NCBI GenBank assembly: GCA_036985715.1
Contig: BTQE01000002.1
Coordinates: 1-64,000, forward strand
Reading direction: 5' to 3'
Length of the DNA stretch: 64,000 nucleotides
From: SMXL01 sp036985715
Lineage (GTDB): Bacteria > Bacteroidota > Rhodothermia > Rhodothermales > UBA10348
The position numbers and the translations under genes were made by a program. Positions 8,639-17,173 of this stretch are shown here, piece by piece; within the stretch, counting starts at the first letter, position 1; each line of letters begins with the position of its first letter. Below the pieces are notes generated by a model. That model saw only the letters and a program-made list of their open reading frames with translations, ran no database searches and was not told the DNA's origin.

Positions 8639-9826
8639 ATGACAAGACCCACAGTGGTAACCATGCCCGGAGACGGCATTGGAGAAATAGTTCTACCCGA
8701 GGCACTCAAGGTGCTCGACGCAGTTGGGTGGGACGCAAACTACGTCCACGCTGATATCGGTTGGGAATTTTGGAAGAGTGAGGGGAATCCGCTCCCTGAG
8801 CGTACGATCGATCTACTTCGTGAACACAAACTGGGACTTTTTGGTGCGATCACATCCAAGCCTAAAAATAAGACCGTCGCAGAACTGAACCCTGAGCTTC
8901 ACGACCAAGGATTGGTCTATTTCAGCCCGATTGTGGCGATGCGACAACTATTTAATTTGGATATCTGCATTCGGCCGTGCCGATCTTTCGAGGGGAATTT
9001 GCTCAATTTCGCGCGCCAGACGGCAGGAGGCGGATTTGAAGAGCCACCGGTCGACGTGGTCGTTTTCAGGCAAAACACCGAGGGACTATACTGCGGCATT
9101 CAATGGACGAATCCGTCGGGCGAAGTGCGGGGAGCCTTAGCCTCGCACCCCAAATATCAACCCTTCGCTGAAGTCCCGAGCGCAGATCTTGCGATGGCTG
9201 TTCGACTTTTCACGCGAAACGCGTGTCACAGGATTCTACTCGGCGCCTTCGAGTATGCCAGGAAATATGGTTACACGTCGGTCACAGTGTGTGAGAAGCC
9301 CAATGTGCTTCGGGAGACGTCCGGCATGATGGAAGAGGAGGCCAGAAAGATCCACGAGGATTTTTCTGACATTCAGCTCTGGTCCACGAACATCGACGCG
9401 CAAATGATGTGGCTCACCAAGAATCCGGAGGACTATGGCGTGATCGTTTCAGGGAATCTTTTTGGTGATATTGTTTCAGACGCTTTTGCCGGTTTGGTAG
9501 GTGGACTCGGTTTCGCGTGTTCGGGGAATATTGGGGACGACGTTGCCGTGTTCGAACCGACGCATGGATCTGCTCCGAAATATGTCGATCTTGATCCGTC
9601 TATTGTAAACCCGATCGCCATGATTCTGAGCGCTGCCATGATGCTGGATCACATGGGCGAATCAGATAAGGCAACGCTCGTCAGAAAAGCCGTCGCGACG
9701 GTTGTCAGCGACGGACGCGTGCGGACGTATGACATGATGCGAATTCCTGGCGGTTCGAACTCCGTTGAACAGGGGGCGGCAACAACCCGGCAAATGACAG
9801 ACGCAATAGTTGAAGCGCTTGGATAA
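8639..9826 (+). CDS. Isocitrate/isopropylmalate-family beta-decarboxylating dehydrogenase with NADP signature
   Basis: A 395-residue enzyme that should oxidise and decarboxylate a (2R,3S)-2-hydroxy acid such as an isocitrate analogue. Catalytic residues line up with E. coli isocitrate dehydrogenase: Tyr151 in TEGLYCG, Lys220 in CEKPN, and metal aspartates in NIDAQ, NLFGDIVSD. All four NADP-determining positions are kept: Lys314-Tyr315 in GSAPKY, and Tyr364 and Arg368 in TYDMMR. In the substrate loop (FSPIVAMRQLF) Ser96 matches Ser113 of the E. coli enzyme, but Asn115 is replaced by Ile98, so the bound side chain may differ from isocitrate. It lies 50 bp after the hydratase gene and 9 bp before the CitD-CitE gene, in one transcription unit. 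The gene name icd is not justified. Confidence 0.88.
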   Translation: MTRPTVVTMPGDGIGEIVLPEALKVLDAVGWDANYVHADIGWEFWKSEGNPLPERTIDLLREHKLGLFGAITSKPKNKTVAELNPELHDQGLVYFSPIVAMRQLFNLDICIRPCRSFEGNLLNFARQTAGGGFEEPPVDVVVFRQNTEGLYCGIQWTNPSGEVRGALASHPKYQPFAEVPSADLAMAVRLFTRNACHRILLGAFEYARKYGYTSVTVCEKPNVLRETSGMMEEEARKIHEDFSDIQLWSTNIDAQMMWLTKNPEDYGVIVSGNLFGDIVSDAFAGLVGGLGFACSGNIGDDVAVFEPTHGSAPKYVDLDPSIVNPIAMILSAAMMLDHMGESDKATLVRKAVATVVSDGRVRTYDMMRIPGGSNSVEQGAATTRQMTDAIVEALG

Positions 9827-9835
9827 CTTCAGATT

Positions 9836-11053
9836 ATGGGGAAGGTTAAAATCGATCGATCATCAAGTGTACGTCAAGGCACCGCCGGACGGGCGGATGC
9901 CGACGCGCGATCAGACCTGTCAGTTTCCGTTCATGGCGATGACTCAGGCGAGCTGAAACTGGATATTCAGTCAAAAGTCGAGGCGTTTTACGGCCCTTCG
10001 ATCCGAAAAACAGTGGCTGACGCCCTGAAAGCGTTTGGTTTTACGAGCGGACGAGTGGACGTGAACGACCGCGGCGCCCTCCCGTTTGTCATCAGAGCGC
10101 GCCTTGAAACCGCATTGCGACGCGCCGGATACAAAGGTGACGGCCTTGTAAAGCGCAAAAGAGGCAAACGACAATCAACGGAGCGGGACCGCCTACGCAG
10201 ATCAAGGCTCTATTTGCCGGGAAACGAGCCGAAGTTCATGATCAATGCCGGCTTGCACCGTCCGGACGCTGTCATTCTGGATCTCGAGGATTCGGTCCAT
10301 CCGGTTGAAAAGAACGCAGCCAGACTCTTAGTCCGAAATGCATTGGCAGAAGTAGATTTCATGGGAGCCGAACGGATGGTTCGCATCAATCAACTTCCCT
10401 TGGGTCTAGACGACCTGGACGCGATTGTGCCCGAATTGCCTGACCTGATTCTACTTCCCAAAATTGAGGGTGCGACCGAAGTCAAACACGTGCACAGACG
10501 GATTGCCAGGATTCTAAAAGCGGTCGGTAAGGATAAAGTAATATGGCTAATGCCCATTTTGGAGTCCGCGCTGGGCATCGAGAATGCGTTTGGAATTGCG
10601 TCTGCCGCGGAGACCGTAGTGGCTCTTGCGATGGGATTGGAGGATTATACCGCCGACCTGGATGTTAGAAAAACACTGGAAGGACGAGAGTCTCTTTATG
10701 CGAGAATGAGGCTTGTGAACGCCGCGCGAGCGGCTGGAGTCCAGGCGAATGACTCGGTGTTCAGTGATGTGGCGGACACGGCAGGTCTATCGGCGTGGGC
10801 CACCCGATCCAGAGGTATGGGCTATGATGGTATGGGATGTATCCACCCCAGGCAAATCGAACTCATTCACGAGGCATTCGCTCCGACATCGAATGAAATC
10901 GAGCAAGCCCAAAGAATTTGCGACGCGTTCCGAGCCGCCGAGTCCAAAGGATTGAGCGTGGTCAGTTTAGGCTCGCGGATGATTGATCCGCCGGTCGTGT
11001 TGCGCGCAAGACAATTGGTCGAGAATGCTCGGAAAGCAGGGCTTATCCATTAA
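9836..11053 (+). CDS. CitD-CitE fusion: citrate lyase acyl-carrier and beta-subunit-like protein
   Basis: A 405-residue fusion. Residues 10-97 match the citrate lyase acyl carrier CitD (VEAFYGPSIRKTV, NDRGALPFVIRARLETAL). Residues 118-400 match CitE/HpcH-HpaI lyases, which cleave a citryl-type thioester to an oxoacid and an acetyl thioester with Mg2+: RLYLPGNEPKFM, VILDLEDSVHP, LLPKIEGATE, MPILESALGIENA and GCIHPRQIELI. In E. coli CitD, Ser14 (ESGD) carries the phosphoribosyl-dephospho-CoA group; the best ungapped alignment puts Arg26 there (ARSD), with a serine one place later. So the arm may attach at Ser27 or not at all. The linker is Arg/Lys-rich. CitF follows 37 bp later. CitC, CitX and CitG are not in the window. 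Confidence 0.88.
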   Translation: MGKVKIDRSSSVRQGTAGRADADARSDLSVSVHGDDSGELKLDIQSKVEAFYGPSIRKTVADALKAFGFTSGRVDVNDRGALPFVIRARLETALRRAGYKGDGLVKRKRGKRQSTERDRLRRSRLYLPGNEPKFMINAGLHRPDAVILDLEDSVHPVEKNAARLLVRNALAEVDFMGAERMVRINQLPLGLDDLDAIVPELPDLILLPKIEGATEVKHVHRRIARILKAVGKDKVIWLMPILESALGIENAFGIASAAETVVALAMGLEDYTADLDVRKTLEGRESLYARMRLVNAARAAGVQANDSVFSDVADTAGLSAWATRSRGMGYDGMGCIHPRQIELIHEAFAPTSNEIEQAQRICDAFRAAESKGLSVVSLGSRMIDPPVVLRARQLVENARKAGLIH

Positions 11054-11090
11054 TCGGAAAACAACGACGAGCCGAACATCGCTCAGCTTG

Positions 11091-12674
11091 ATGAATCGTA
11101 TGGGAAAAGAGGCATCAGTTACGTCATTCGCTGTCAACAAGCTCGGCAGGAGAGTTCCTACAGAAGTGAATGGGACTCTGATCGTGCCCTACAAGGGCGC
11201 GAAAGGATATAAGCCAAAGGGTTTCAAACACGGCCCGTCCATTCGTTCCAGCCGGGATTACCCTCGTAGTGGCGATAAACGCGTACCGGACCTTACGACG
11301 GCGTTGAAAAAATGCGGACTGAAGGATGGAATGGTAATCTCGTCCCATCACCATCTTCGGAATGGCGACCAAGTTGCTCTGCTGGCGCTTCAGACTGCAG
11401 GAAGGATGGGAGTGAAAGACCTTGTCTGGTTTCCAAGTGCTTCGTTTCCATGTCAGGAGCCGGTGATTGACCTGATGAAGAACGGCGTCGTGCACCACAT
11501 TGAAGGCAGCATGAACGGCCCACTTGGCGAATATTGCTCCAGAGGCAAGATGCGTGGGATGGGCGTACTGCGATCCCATGGAGGTCGATGGCAAGCCGTT
11601 CAGGACGGCGAAATCAAAATCGATATCGCGATTATCGCCGCCCCTACGGCGGATCCATTTGGCAACGCTGATGGATCTCACGGCCCGTCGGCGTGTGGTT
11701 CGCTCGGCTTCGCCCTTGTCGATTCGATTTATGCTGAAAATGTGATCGTTGTCACCGACAATCTCGTACAATTTCCGTGTCATCCGTGGGAAATCCAGGG
11801 AAACAACGTGGACTACGTGGTTGAGGTTGAGTCGATAGGAGACCCGGAAAAAATCGTTTCCGGTACCACCCAGATCACCAAGAGCCCGGATCGCCTGTTG
11901 ATTGCCGAGTATGTGGCACGGTTCATCAGGGACGCCGGTATCATGAAAGACGGCTTCTCATTTCAGGCAGGGGCAGGCGGTATTGCGCTGGCTTTCGTTG
12001 ATTTTCTTAAGGAAATGATGCGGGATGCGGGCATCAGAGCTCGATTTGTTCGCGGTGGGTCAACACAGTATTTGGTTGATATGCTTGAGGAGGGCCTGAC
12101 CGACTACATACTTGACGGACAGACATTTGATTTAGCAGGGGTCGAATCTATAGGTTCGCATCCCAATCACGTAGCGACGACGCCGTTTACGTCCTATAAT
12201 TTTCACGGGAAAGGAAATTTCGCTAGCCTCGTAGATGCTGTTGTGCTTGGGGCTACGGAAGTCGACATCAATTTTAATGGAAACGTTGTCACCCATTCCG
12301 ATGGGTTGTTGCTTCATGGAATCGGCGGGTGGCAAAATTGCCTGGCTGGTGGCTGTACGATCCTGGCCGTACCCGCGTTTCGAGATCGTATTCCGGTGAT
12401 TGTGGATGAGGTTACAACGATCACAGGTCCGGGAGAATTGATTGACGTGGTTGTATGTGAGAGGGGTATCGCGATTAATCCTCGCAGGAAAGATCTCTTG
12501 CGTAGGCTACGGAACTCCGATTTGCCCATACGACCGATTGACGACATACAGAAGGAGGTTCGAAATCTATTGGGTGGTAAACCCAGAAAAGCCCGCATCT
12601 CTGACACGCCGGTCGCCGTAATCAAGTGGATTGATGGTACTGTCATTGACACCGTTTGGCAGGTGCCCGAATAA
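11091..12674 (+). CDS. citF: Citrate lyase alpha subunit (acyl-carrier transferase)
   Basis: 527 residues. CitF exchanges the acetyl group on the acyl carrier for the citrate-type substrate, forming the thioester that CitE then cleaves. Family blocks are KKCGLKDGMVISSHHHLRNG, NGVVHHIEGSMNGPLGEYCS, AAPTADPFGNADG, and near the end VDEVTTITGPGELIDVVV followed by CERGIAINP. Length fits the family (about 510). The frame is open further upstream to 10983, inside the CitD-CitE gene, but that stretch does not look like protein. I use the ATG at 11091, and the ATG at 11100 is also possible. It closes the six-gene cluster; 122 bp without visible signals precede the next gene. Whether citrate or an analogue is the substrate is open. 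Confidence 0.9.
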   Translation: MNRMGKEASVTSFAVNKLGRRVPTEVNGTLIVPYKGAKGYKPKGFKHGPSIRSSRDYPRSGDKRVPDLTTALKKCGLKDGMVISSHHHLRNGDQVALLALQTAGRMGVKDLVWFPSASFPCQEPVIDLMKNGVVHHIEGSMNGPLGEYCSRGKMRGMGVLRSHGGRWQAVQDGEIKIDIAIIAAPTADPFGNADGSHGPSACGSLGFALVDSIYAENVIVVTDNLVQFPCHPWEIQGNNVDYVVEVESIGDPEKIVSGTTQITKSPDRLLIAEYVARFIRDAGIMKDGFSFQAGAGGIALAFVDFLKEMMRDAGIRARFVRGGSTQYLVDMLEEGLTDYILDGQTFDLAGVESIGSHPNHVATTPFTSYNFHGKGNFASLVDAVVLGATEVDINFNGNVVTHSDGLLLHGIGGWQNCLAGGCTILAVPAFRDRIPVIVDEVTTITGPGELIDVVVCERGIAINPRRKDLLRRLRNSDLPIRPIDDIQKEVRNLLGGKPRKARISDTPVAVIKWIDGTVIDTVWQVPE

Positions 12675-12796
12675 TGGTGCGTGAGTACTGGTGTCCGAGA
12701 ATTAGTGCCCGAAGAACATGGTCTCCAAACCCAAGCGCCCAACAACGTGGATGCAGGGGAGGCCAGGAAATTTTTAATATCGAAATAGATCTAAGA

Positions 12797-14371
12797 ATGA
12801 AGCCGCATCGCATATTTATTTCCGGACTGACCCTTTTCGTCATGTCCGCATTTCTGAGTGCATCCCAGAGCTTTGGTCAATCCTATCCCACAGACGATCC
12901 TGTGATTCAACAGATATGGGAGGAGGGTATCAATAACTCGCAAACCGAAGCGTTGGCACATCGGCTCATTGATTACTATGGCCCTCGCCTGGCCGGCTCG
13001 CCCAACCTTGCGGCTGCTCAGGACTGGTTGGTCGAAACGTACGAGAGTTGGGGGGTGCCAGTTCGAAAAGAGCAGTACGGCACCTGGAACGGCTGGCAGC
13101 AGGGTACTCTTCACGTCGATATGCTTGAACCTCGTGTTCGAACCCTGGAAACTCATTTGCTTGCATGGAGCCCCGGTACAAATGGTACCGTCCAGGGCGA
13201 GGTGGTGGTTCCACCTGAGGGAATGGACAGCAAATCTGCGGCTGAATGGCTTTCCACGGTCCGCAGCAAATTCGTTCTTCTTTCTGCTCCGGAACCCACG
13301 TGTCGTGCAAATCAGGAATTGAAGAGATATGCTCGCGAGGAGACGGTCGAACGGCTTGACTCCATTCGCATGGCCAACAGACGGTCGTTTAACTTACGGA
13401 CACAACCGATTGTAGCTGCAACCGAGGAGTCTCCCATAACTGCCGTTGATTCCGCGGGAGCAGCCGGAGTGATCACGTCGCGCTGGTCCGGAGGCTGGGG
13501 CGTGAACAAAGTCTTTCGTACAAGCACGAAACAGGCGGTAGGGATCGATATGTCGTGTGAGGACTACGGTCTACTGTTCAGATTGATCGAGAATGGAACG
13601 ACCCCGGTACTTCGCGCTAATGCAGAAAGCCAGGATCTTGGCGAGGTACCTCAATTCAATGTCATCGCTCAATTGACGGGAACGGAGCTACCGGATGAAT
13701 ATGTGTTGCTTGGTGCTCATTTGGATTCGTGGCATTCAGCAAGTGGAGCTACAGATAATGGGACCGGTTCGATTACCATGCTGGAAGCGATGCGGATTCT
13801 AAAGACGGCTTATCCCAAGCCTCGTCGGACCATTATAGTGGGGCACTGGGGGGCGGAGGAGATGGGACAAATCGGTTCGAGTTCCTTCAGGGAAGATCAT
13901 CCCGAGGTGGTTGAGGGACTTCAGGCCGCATTCAACCAGGACAATGGTACGTGGCGATTTGAAAGAATCGAGGGTCAGGGATATCTCGATTCTGCGGCAC
14001 ATATTCCTAAATGGATGGCCGTCGTTCCGAGAGAGATCGCGGACACGATCCTGTTGGAAGTACCCGGTCCGATGAATAATACCGGGAGCGATCATACATC
14101 ATTTGTCTGCGCTGGCGCCCCAAGTTTTCGCCTTCAGTCACCTTACGACGAATATCGTCAGTACACCTGGCATACCAACCGTGATACGTACGACAAAATT
14201 GTTTTCGACGATTTGAAGGAAAACGCGACTGTGACCGCCATGCTGGCGTACATGGCCTCGGAAGATCCAGTTCGGTTTGATCGAACAAGAGCGAATCTAC
14301 CTGTGTCCTCTCGCACCGGACGTGCGAGACAAGTTGGAGCGTGTCGCCCAGCCAGACGAGAGCCACGATAG
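12797..14371 (+). CDS. Secreted M28-family zinc metallopeptidase
   Basis: 524 residues, starting at the ATG at 12797. The N-terminus is a signal peptide (hydrophobic GLTLFVMSAFLSASQSFG, cleavage after about residue 28). A protease-associated-like insert follows, then the M28 catalytic domain with dinuclear zinc ligands in GAHLDSWH, GATDNG, WGAEEMGQIGS and the late His in NNTGSDHTSF. Members are aminopeptidases or carboxypeptidases of the periplasm or cell surface. The arginine-rich C-terminal tail (TGRARQVGACRPARREPR) looks odd but in my memory resembles tails of M28 relatives, so I do not call a frameshift. It is 122 bp after citF and 21 bp before rsmB; a functional link to either is not evident. 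Confidence 0.88.
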   Translation: MKPHRIFISGLTLFVMSAFLSASQSFGQSYPTDDPVIQQIWEEGINNSQTEALAHRLIDYYGPRLAGSPNLAAAQDWLVETYESWGVPVRKEQYGTWNGWQQGTLHVDMLEPRVRTLETHLLAWSPGTNGTVQGEVVVPPEGMDSKSAAEWLSTVRSKFVLLSAPEPTCRANQELKRYAREETVERLDSIRMANRRSFNLRTQPIVAATEESPITAVDSAGAAGVITSRWSGGWGVNKVFRTSTKQAVGIDMSCEDYGLLFRLIENGTTPVLRANAESQDLGEVPQFNVIAQLTGTELPDEYVLLGAHLDSWHSASGATDNGTGSITMLEAMRILKTAYPKPRRTIIVGHWGAEEMGQIGSSSFREDHPEVVEGLQAAFNQDNGTWRFERIEGQGYLDSAAHIPKWMAVVPREIADTILLEVPGPMNNTGSDHTSFVCAGAPSFRLQSPYDEYRQYTWHTNRDTYDKIVFDDLKENATVTAMLAYMASEDPVRFDRTRANLPVSSRTGRARQVGACRPARREPR

Positions 14372-14392
14372 TTTCAGTAGCGCACCAACGAC

Positions 14393-15703
14393 ATGACTTC
14401 AAGCCGCCAGGAGGCGCTTCGCGAACTGGAGCGAATTGAACACGGCGGAGCATTCATCGGGCTTGCCCGACGGTCCAGGGCTTCTAAGATCGAGCATGAC
14501 GGAAAGCTGTCTGATCTGGTTGCCGGAGTAACGAGGCGGCGGCGCTGGCTCGATTTTCTGGTGGATCAGTTCTATGAGGGAGATCCAGAGTCTCTAGAAC
14601 CAGCCGTTCGGAATATTCTTCGCATGGGCGTGTATGAATTGTTACATACGCAGACGCCGGATCATGCCGTGGTGAATGAAAGCGTCAACTGTGCTAAGGC
14701 GGAGGTCGGTAAACGGGTTACCGGGCTGGTGAATGGTATTCTCAGACGTACGATTAGAGAAAGAAATTCCCTGCCGGCGCCAACCGGTACCGGGCCCGTG
14801 GATGCACTCGCAATAGCTCACTCTCATCCCACCTGGATGGTTGAGCGTTGGTTCGATCGCCTGGGGGAATCGAAAACGGTCGACTTGCTTGAGCACAACA
14901 ATGAGCGGCCTCGATTCGGTCTGCGTCTTCGAACACTGGACCGATCCAAGCTTCTTGAACAGATGGTAGACGAGGGGGCCGAAGCGTCGCCGTTTTTCGA
15001 GGACTTCATCCGGTCGACAAGGCTGCATCCATTCTTTCGGGAGGGACTTGTGCAGGAAGGAGCGCTACTCGTTCAAGACGAAGCCGCTGGTGGCGTCGTA
15101 CGGGTCGTGGACCCGCAACCGGGTGAGAGAATACTTGATGCCTGCGCCGCTCCTGGCGGCAAAGCGATATACATGGCTGACCTGGTAGGCACTACCGGAC
15201 TCATCATGGGTATCGACAACAACGAGTCTCGTCTTCGACTTCTTGAGTCAGAGGCAAATCGCTTGAATCTTCCGCAGGTTAAGACGCGTGTTGTCGACCT
15301 TCGGGAACGTTCTGAGTCAGAGATAGGGGAGCAGTATGACAAAGTCTTATTGGATGCACCATGTTCAGGGCTGGGCGTACTGTCGAAAAGGGCCGACCTC
15401 AGGTGGAGGTCAAGCCTGGACCAGATTGACGAGCTCTCACGGCTTCAGGATGAACTCCTCGATACCGTGAGCCGATTTGTTAAACTGGGGGGATTACTCG
15501 TCTACAGTACGTGTACCCTGGAGCCCGAGGAGAACGAAGACAGAGTGAGCGCCTTTTTGAAACGAAACAAGACATTCTATCTGGAGCCTGTTCAGGATGC
15601 AGTACCCGCTCCACTGGTGGACGTAGAGGGGCATTACCGAACCCTTCCCTACGAGAGCGCCATCGACGGGGCGTTCGCGGCCCGATTGCGGAAGGTTGCC
15701 TGA
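14393..15703 (+). CDS. rsmB: 16S rRNA (cytosine-967-C5)-methyltransferase RsmB
   Basis: 436 residues. Methylates C967 of 16S rRNA using SAM. The N-terminal 130 residues form the NusB-like RNA-binding domain (SDLVAGVTRRRRWLDF, NILRMGVYELL, PDHAVVNESVNCAK). The C-terminal Rossmann domain has the SAM site DACAAPGGKAIYMADL and the two catalytic cysteines of the m5C family, in LDAPCSGLGVLSKR and in VYSTCTLEPEENE. Length is normal. It lies 21 bp after the M28 peptidase and may be cotranscribed. A second RsmB/NOP-type gene sits at 18982-20457 on the other strand. It lacks the NusB part, so the two probably modify different positions. Confidence 0.95.
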   Translation: MTSSRQEALRELERIEHGGAFIGLARRSRASKIEHDGKLSDLVAGVTRRRRWLDFLVDQFYEGDPESLEPAVRNILRMGVYELLHTQTPDHAVVNESVNCAKAEVGKRVTGLVNGILRRTIRERNSLPAPTGTGPVDALAIAHSHPTWMVERWFDRLGESKTVDLLEHNNERPRFGLRLRTLDRSKLLEQMVDEGAEASPFFEDFIRSTRLHPFFREGLVQEGALLVQDEAAGGVVRVVDPQPGERILDACAAPGGKAIYMADLVGTTGLIMGIDNNESRLRLLESEANRLNLPQVKTRVVDLRERSESEIGEQYDKVLLDAPCSGLGVLSKRADLRWRSSLDQIDELSRLQDELLDTVSRFVKLGGLLVYSTCTLEPEENEDRVSAFLKRNKTFYLEPVQDAVPAPLVDVEGHYRTLPYESAIDGAFAARLRKVA

Positions 15704-15867
15704 ATCAGGTTGCCTCAAAACGACTGCCTGGATAAAGAATGCCCGAACCAGGGGAGTAATCGGCCCCCTCGAAACCTTGACGCACATTGGGCATACGTCA
15801 TGCGGTTGCCAGAGCACATCGGAGTCTAATCGGCACCATCACCGTTCTGTGACCCAGGCGCTTCTGT

Positions 15868-16998
15868 ATGTTTCGAGTACAACGATTTAATTCACCCTAC
15901 CTGCGTTTTCTGACATTGGCGGTTGCGGTTCTCTTCGCCAACGTCTTCCTGGTCAGTCCGATATTTGGTCAGAAAGTGGCCAAGTACGGGGCGGATTTCC
16001 TGGCAGGAGGGGTTGGTGCCAGAGCGCTGGGAATGGGCGGTGCGCATATCGCTATTGCCTCTGATGCCAATGCAGGGTATTGGAATCCTGCCGGATTGGA
16101 AGGAATCACGTACCCCGAGATTTCCTACATGCATGCAGAGCGGTTTTCAGGAGTGGTCTCATTTGATTTCGCTGGGGTAGCGTGGCCGCTTTCAGATATT
16201 TCTACCATCGGTGTTTCGTTCTATCGGAGTGGGGTCAACGATATTAAGAACACCCTCGATGCTTGGGATTCTGAACGAAATGCCCCGAAGCCCAATCCGG
16301 AAGATTTTATTACATCGTTTTCGGCAGCGGATTATGCATTTTTCTTTGGATACGGACGAACGATTTCACGCAAGGTCCGAATCGGCGTTACGGGTAAGAT
16401 CATCCGCAGGACCATCGGCGACTTTGCAGACGCGTGGGGGTACAGTTTTGACGTGGGTTTGCAGTATCGGTCGAAGAATCTTTTCCTCGGCTTCAACGCT
16501 CAGGATATCACAACCATGTTGCAGAGCTGGAGTGTTAACGATGCGGCGCTGATCAATATTCGAGACGTGTTCGGTGACGATTTGCCGAAAGGAGGCACGG
16601 AGCTGGTTCTCCCCGTTCTTCGACTCGGGAGCGGCTATATGATTCACTACACGGAGGCAGATCTTACGTTCGCGTTCGACGTGGATGTAGCGTTTGATGG
16701 CCAGCAGGCAAATGCCATCAACCTGGGCGATGCATCATTTCATCCTCGTCTCGGGGTTGAGTACATGTACAAGGGGGTCGTTGCACTTCGCGGCGGCTTC
16801 AGTCGTATTCAGCATTCAACAAAAGATGGCTGGGACGTGACACCTTCGGTCGGAGCGGGATTTCGAATCAAGCAGATCCAGATAGACTATGGCTTCGGAG
16901 ATTTTGCCGGTTTAGTTTCTGAACTCGGTTTTTCGCATCGTATTTCGCTCAAATTCTCGGTCATGAATGAGCGTTTCCGACGAGACCAGCCCGATTGA
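15868..16998 (+). CDS. PorV/PorQ-like outer-membrane beta-barrel protein
   Basis: 376 residues with a signal peptide (TLAVAVLFANVFLVSPIFG, cut before about residue 35). The mature start, GADFLAGGVGARALGMGGAH, followed by a DANAGYWNPAGLEGI block, is the signature of PorV/UPF0164 barrels. The rest alternates short hydrophobic strands and ends LGFSHRISLKFSVMNERF. In the Bacteroidota, PorV shuttles cargo of the type IX secretion system; many relatives occur in genomes without that system, so transport of T9SS cargo is only one option. No other T9SS gene was seen in the window. It lies 164 bp after rsmB, with no clear promoter or terminator between them. Confidence 0.82.
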   Translation: MFRVQRFNSPYLRFLTLAVAVLFANVFLVSPIFGQKVAKYGADFLAGGVGARALGMGGAHIAIASDANAGYWNPAGLEGITYPEISYMHAERFSGVVSFDFAGVAWPLSDISTIGVSFYRSGVNDIKNTLDAWDSERNAPKPNPEDFITSFSAADYAFFFGYGRTISRKVRIGVTGKIIRRTIGDFADAWGYSFDVGLQYRSKNLFLGFNAQDITTMLQSWSVNDAALINIRDVFGDDLPKGGTELVLPVLRLGSGYMIHYTEADLTFAFDVDVAFDGQQANAINLGDASFHPRLGVEYMYKGVVALRGGFSRIQHSTKDGWDVTPSVGAGFRIKQIQIDYGFGDFAGLVSELGFSHRISLKFSVMNERFRRDQPD

Positions 16999-17118
16999 GA
17001 TTTGCACCCGCGCGTTGCAGCGGCCGCCATTTGAGTATCGGTTTGCCGGACCCCGGCGGGGCGAGATGTTCGTATTTTCAAACAATTGAGGAGTTTTTGG
17101 TCACGGTGATTGGTTAGG

Positions 17119-17138
17119 AACGAGCGCTAGCGGTCGTT
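17119..17138. promoter_or_regulatory. Near-perfect 20-bp palindrome, possible operator
   Basis: The 20 bases at 17119-17138 equal their own reverse complement except for one mismatched pair (18 of 20 positions), centred on GCTAGC. They lie 35 bp before the GTG start of the glycosyltransferase at 17174, inside a 175-bp gap. The position fits an operator or a short RNA hairpin; no regulator is known for it. Confidence 0.3.
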
Positions 17139-17173
17139 AAATTTGCTCACGTTTCGGCCAGATCGTACCAACA

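Noticed and set aside
14290..14371. Frameshift at the arginine-rich C-terminus of the M28 peptidase
   Set aside because: The tail resembles arginine-rich tails I recall from relatives, and no better frame continues the protein.
16560..17000. Possible frameshift or missing strand at the end of the PorV-like barrel
   Set aside because: The C-terminal strands (LGFSHRISLKFSVM) are intact in one frame.
17044..17060. GC-rich hairpin around GCCGGACCCCGGC as a terminator after the PorV-like gene
   Set aside because: The stem is only five base pairs and no T-run follows it.
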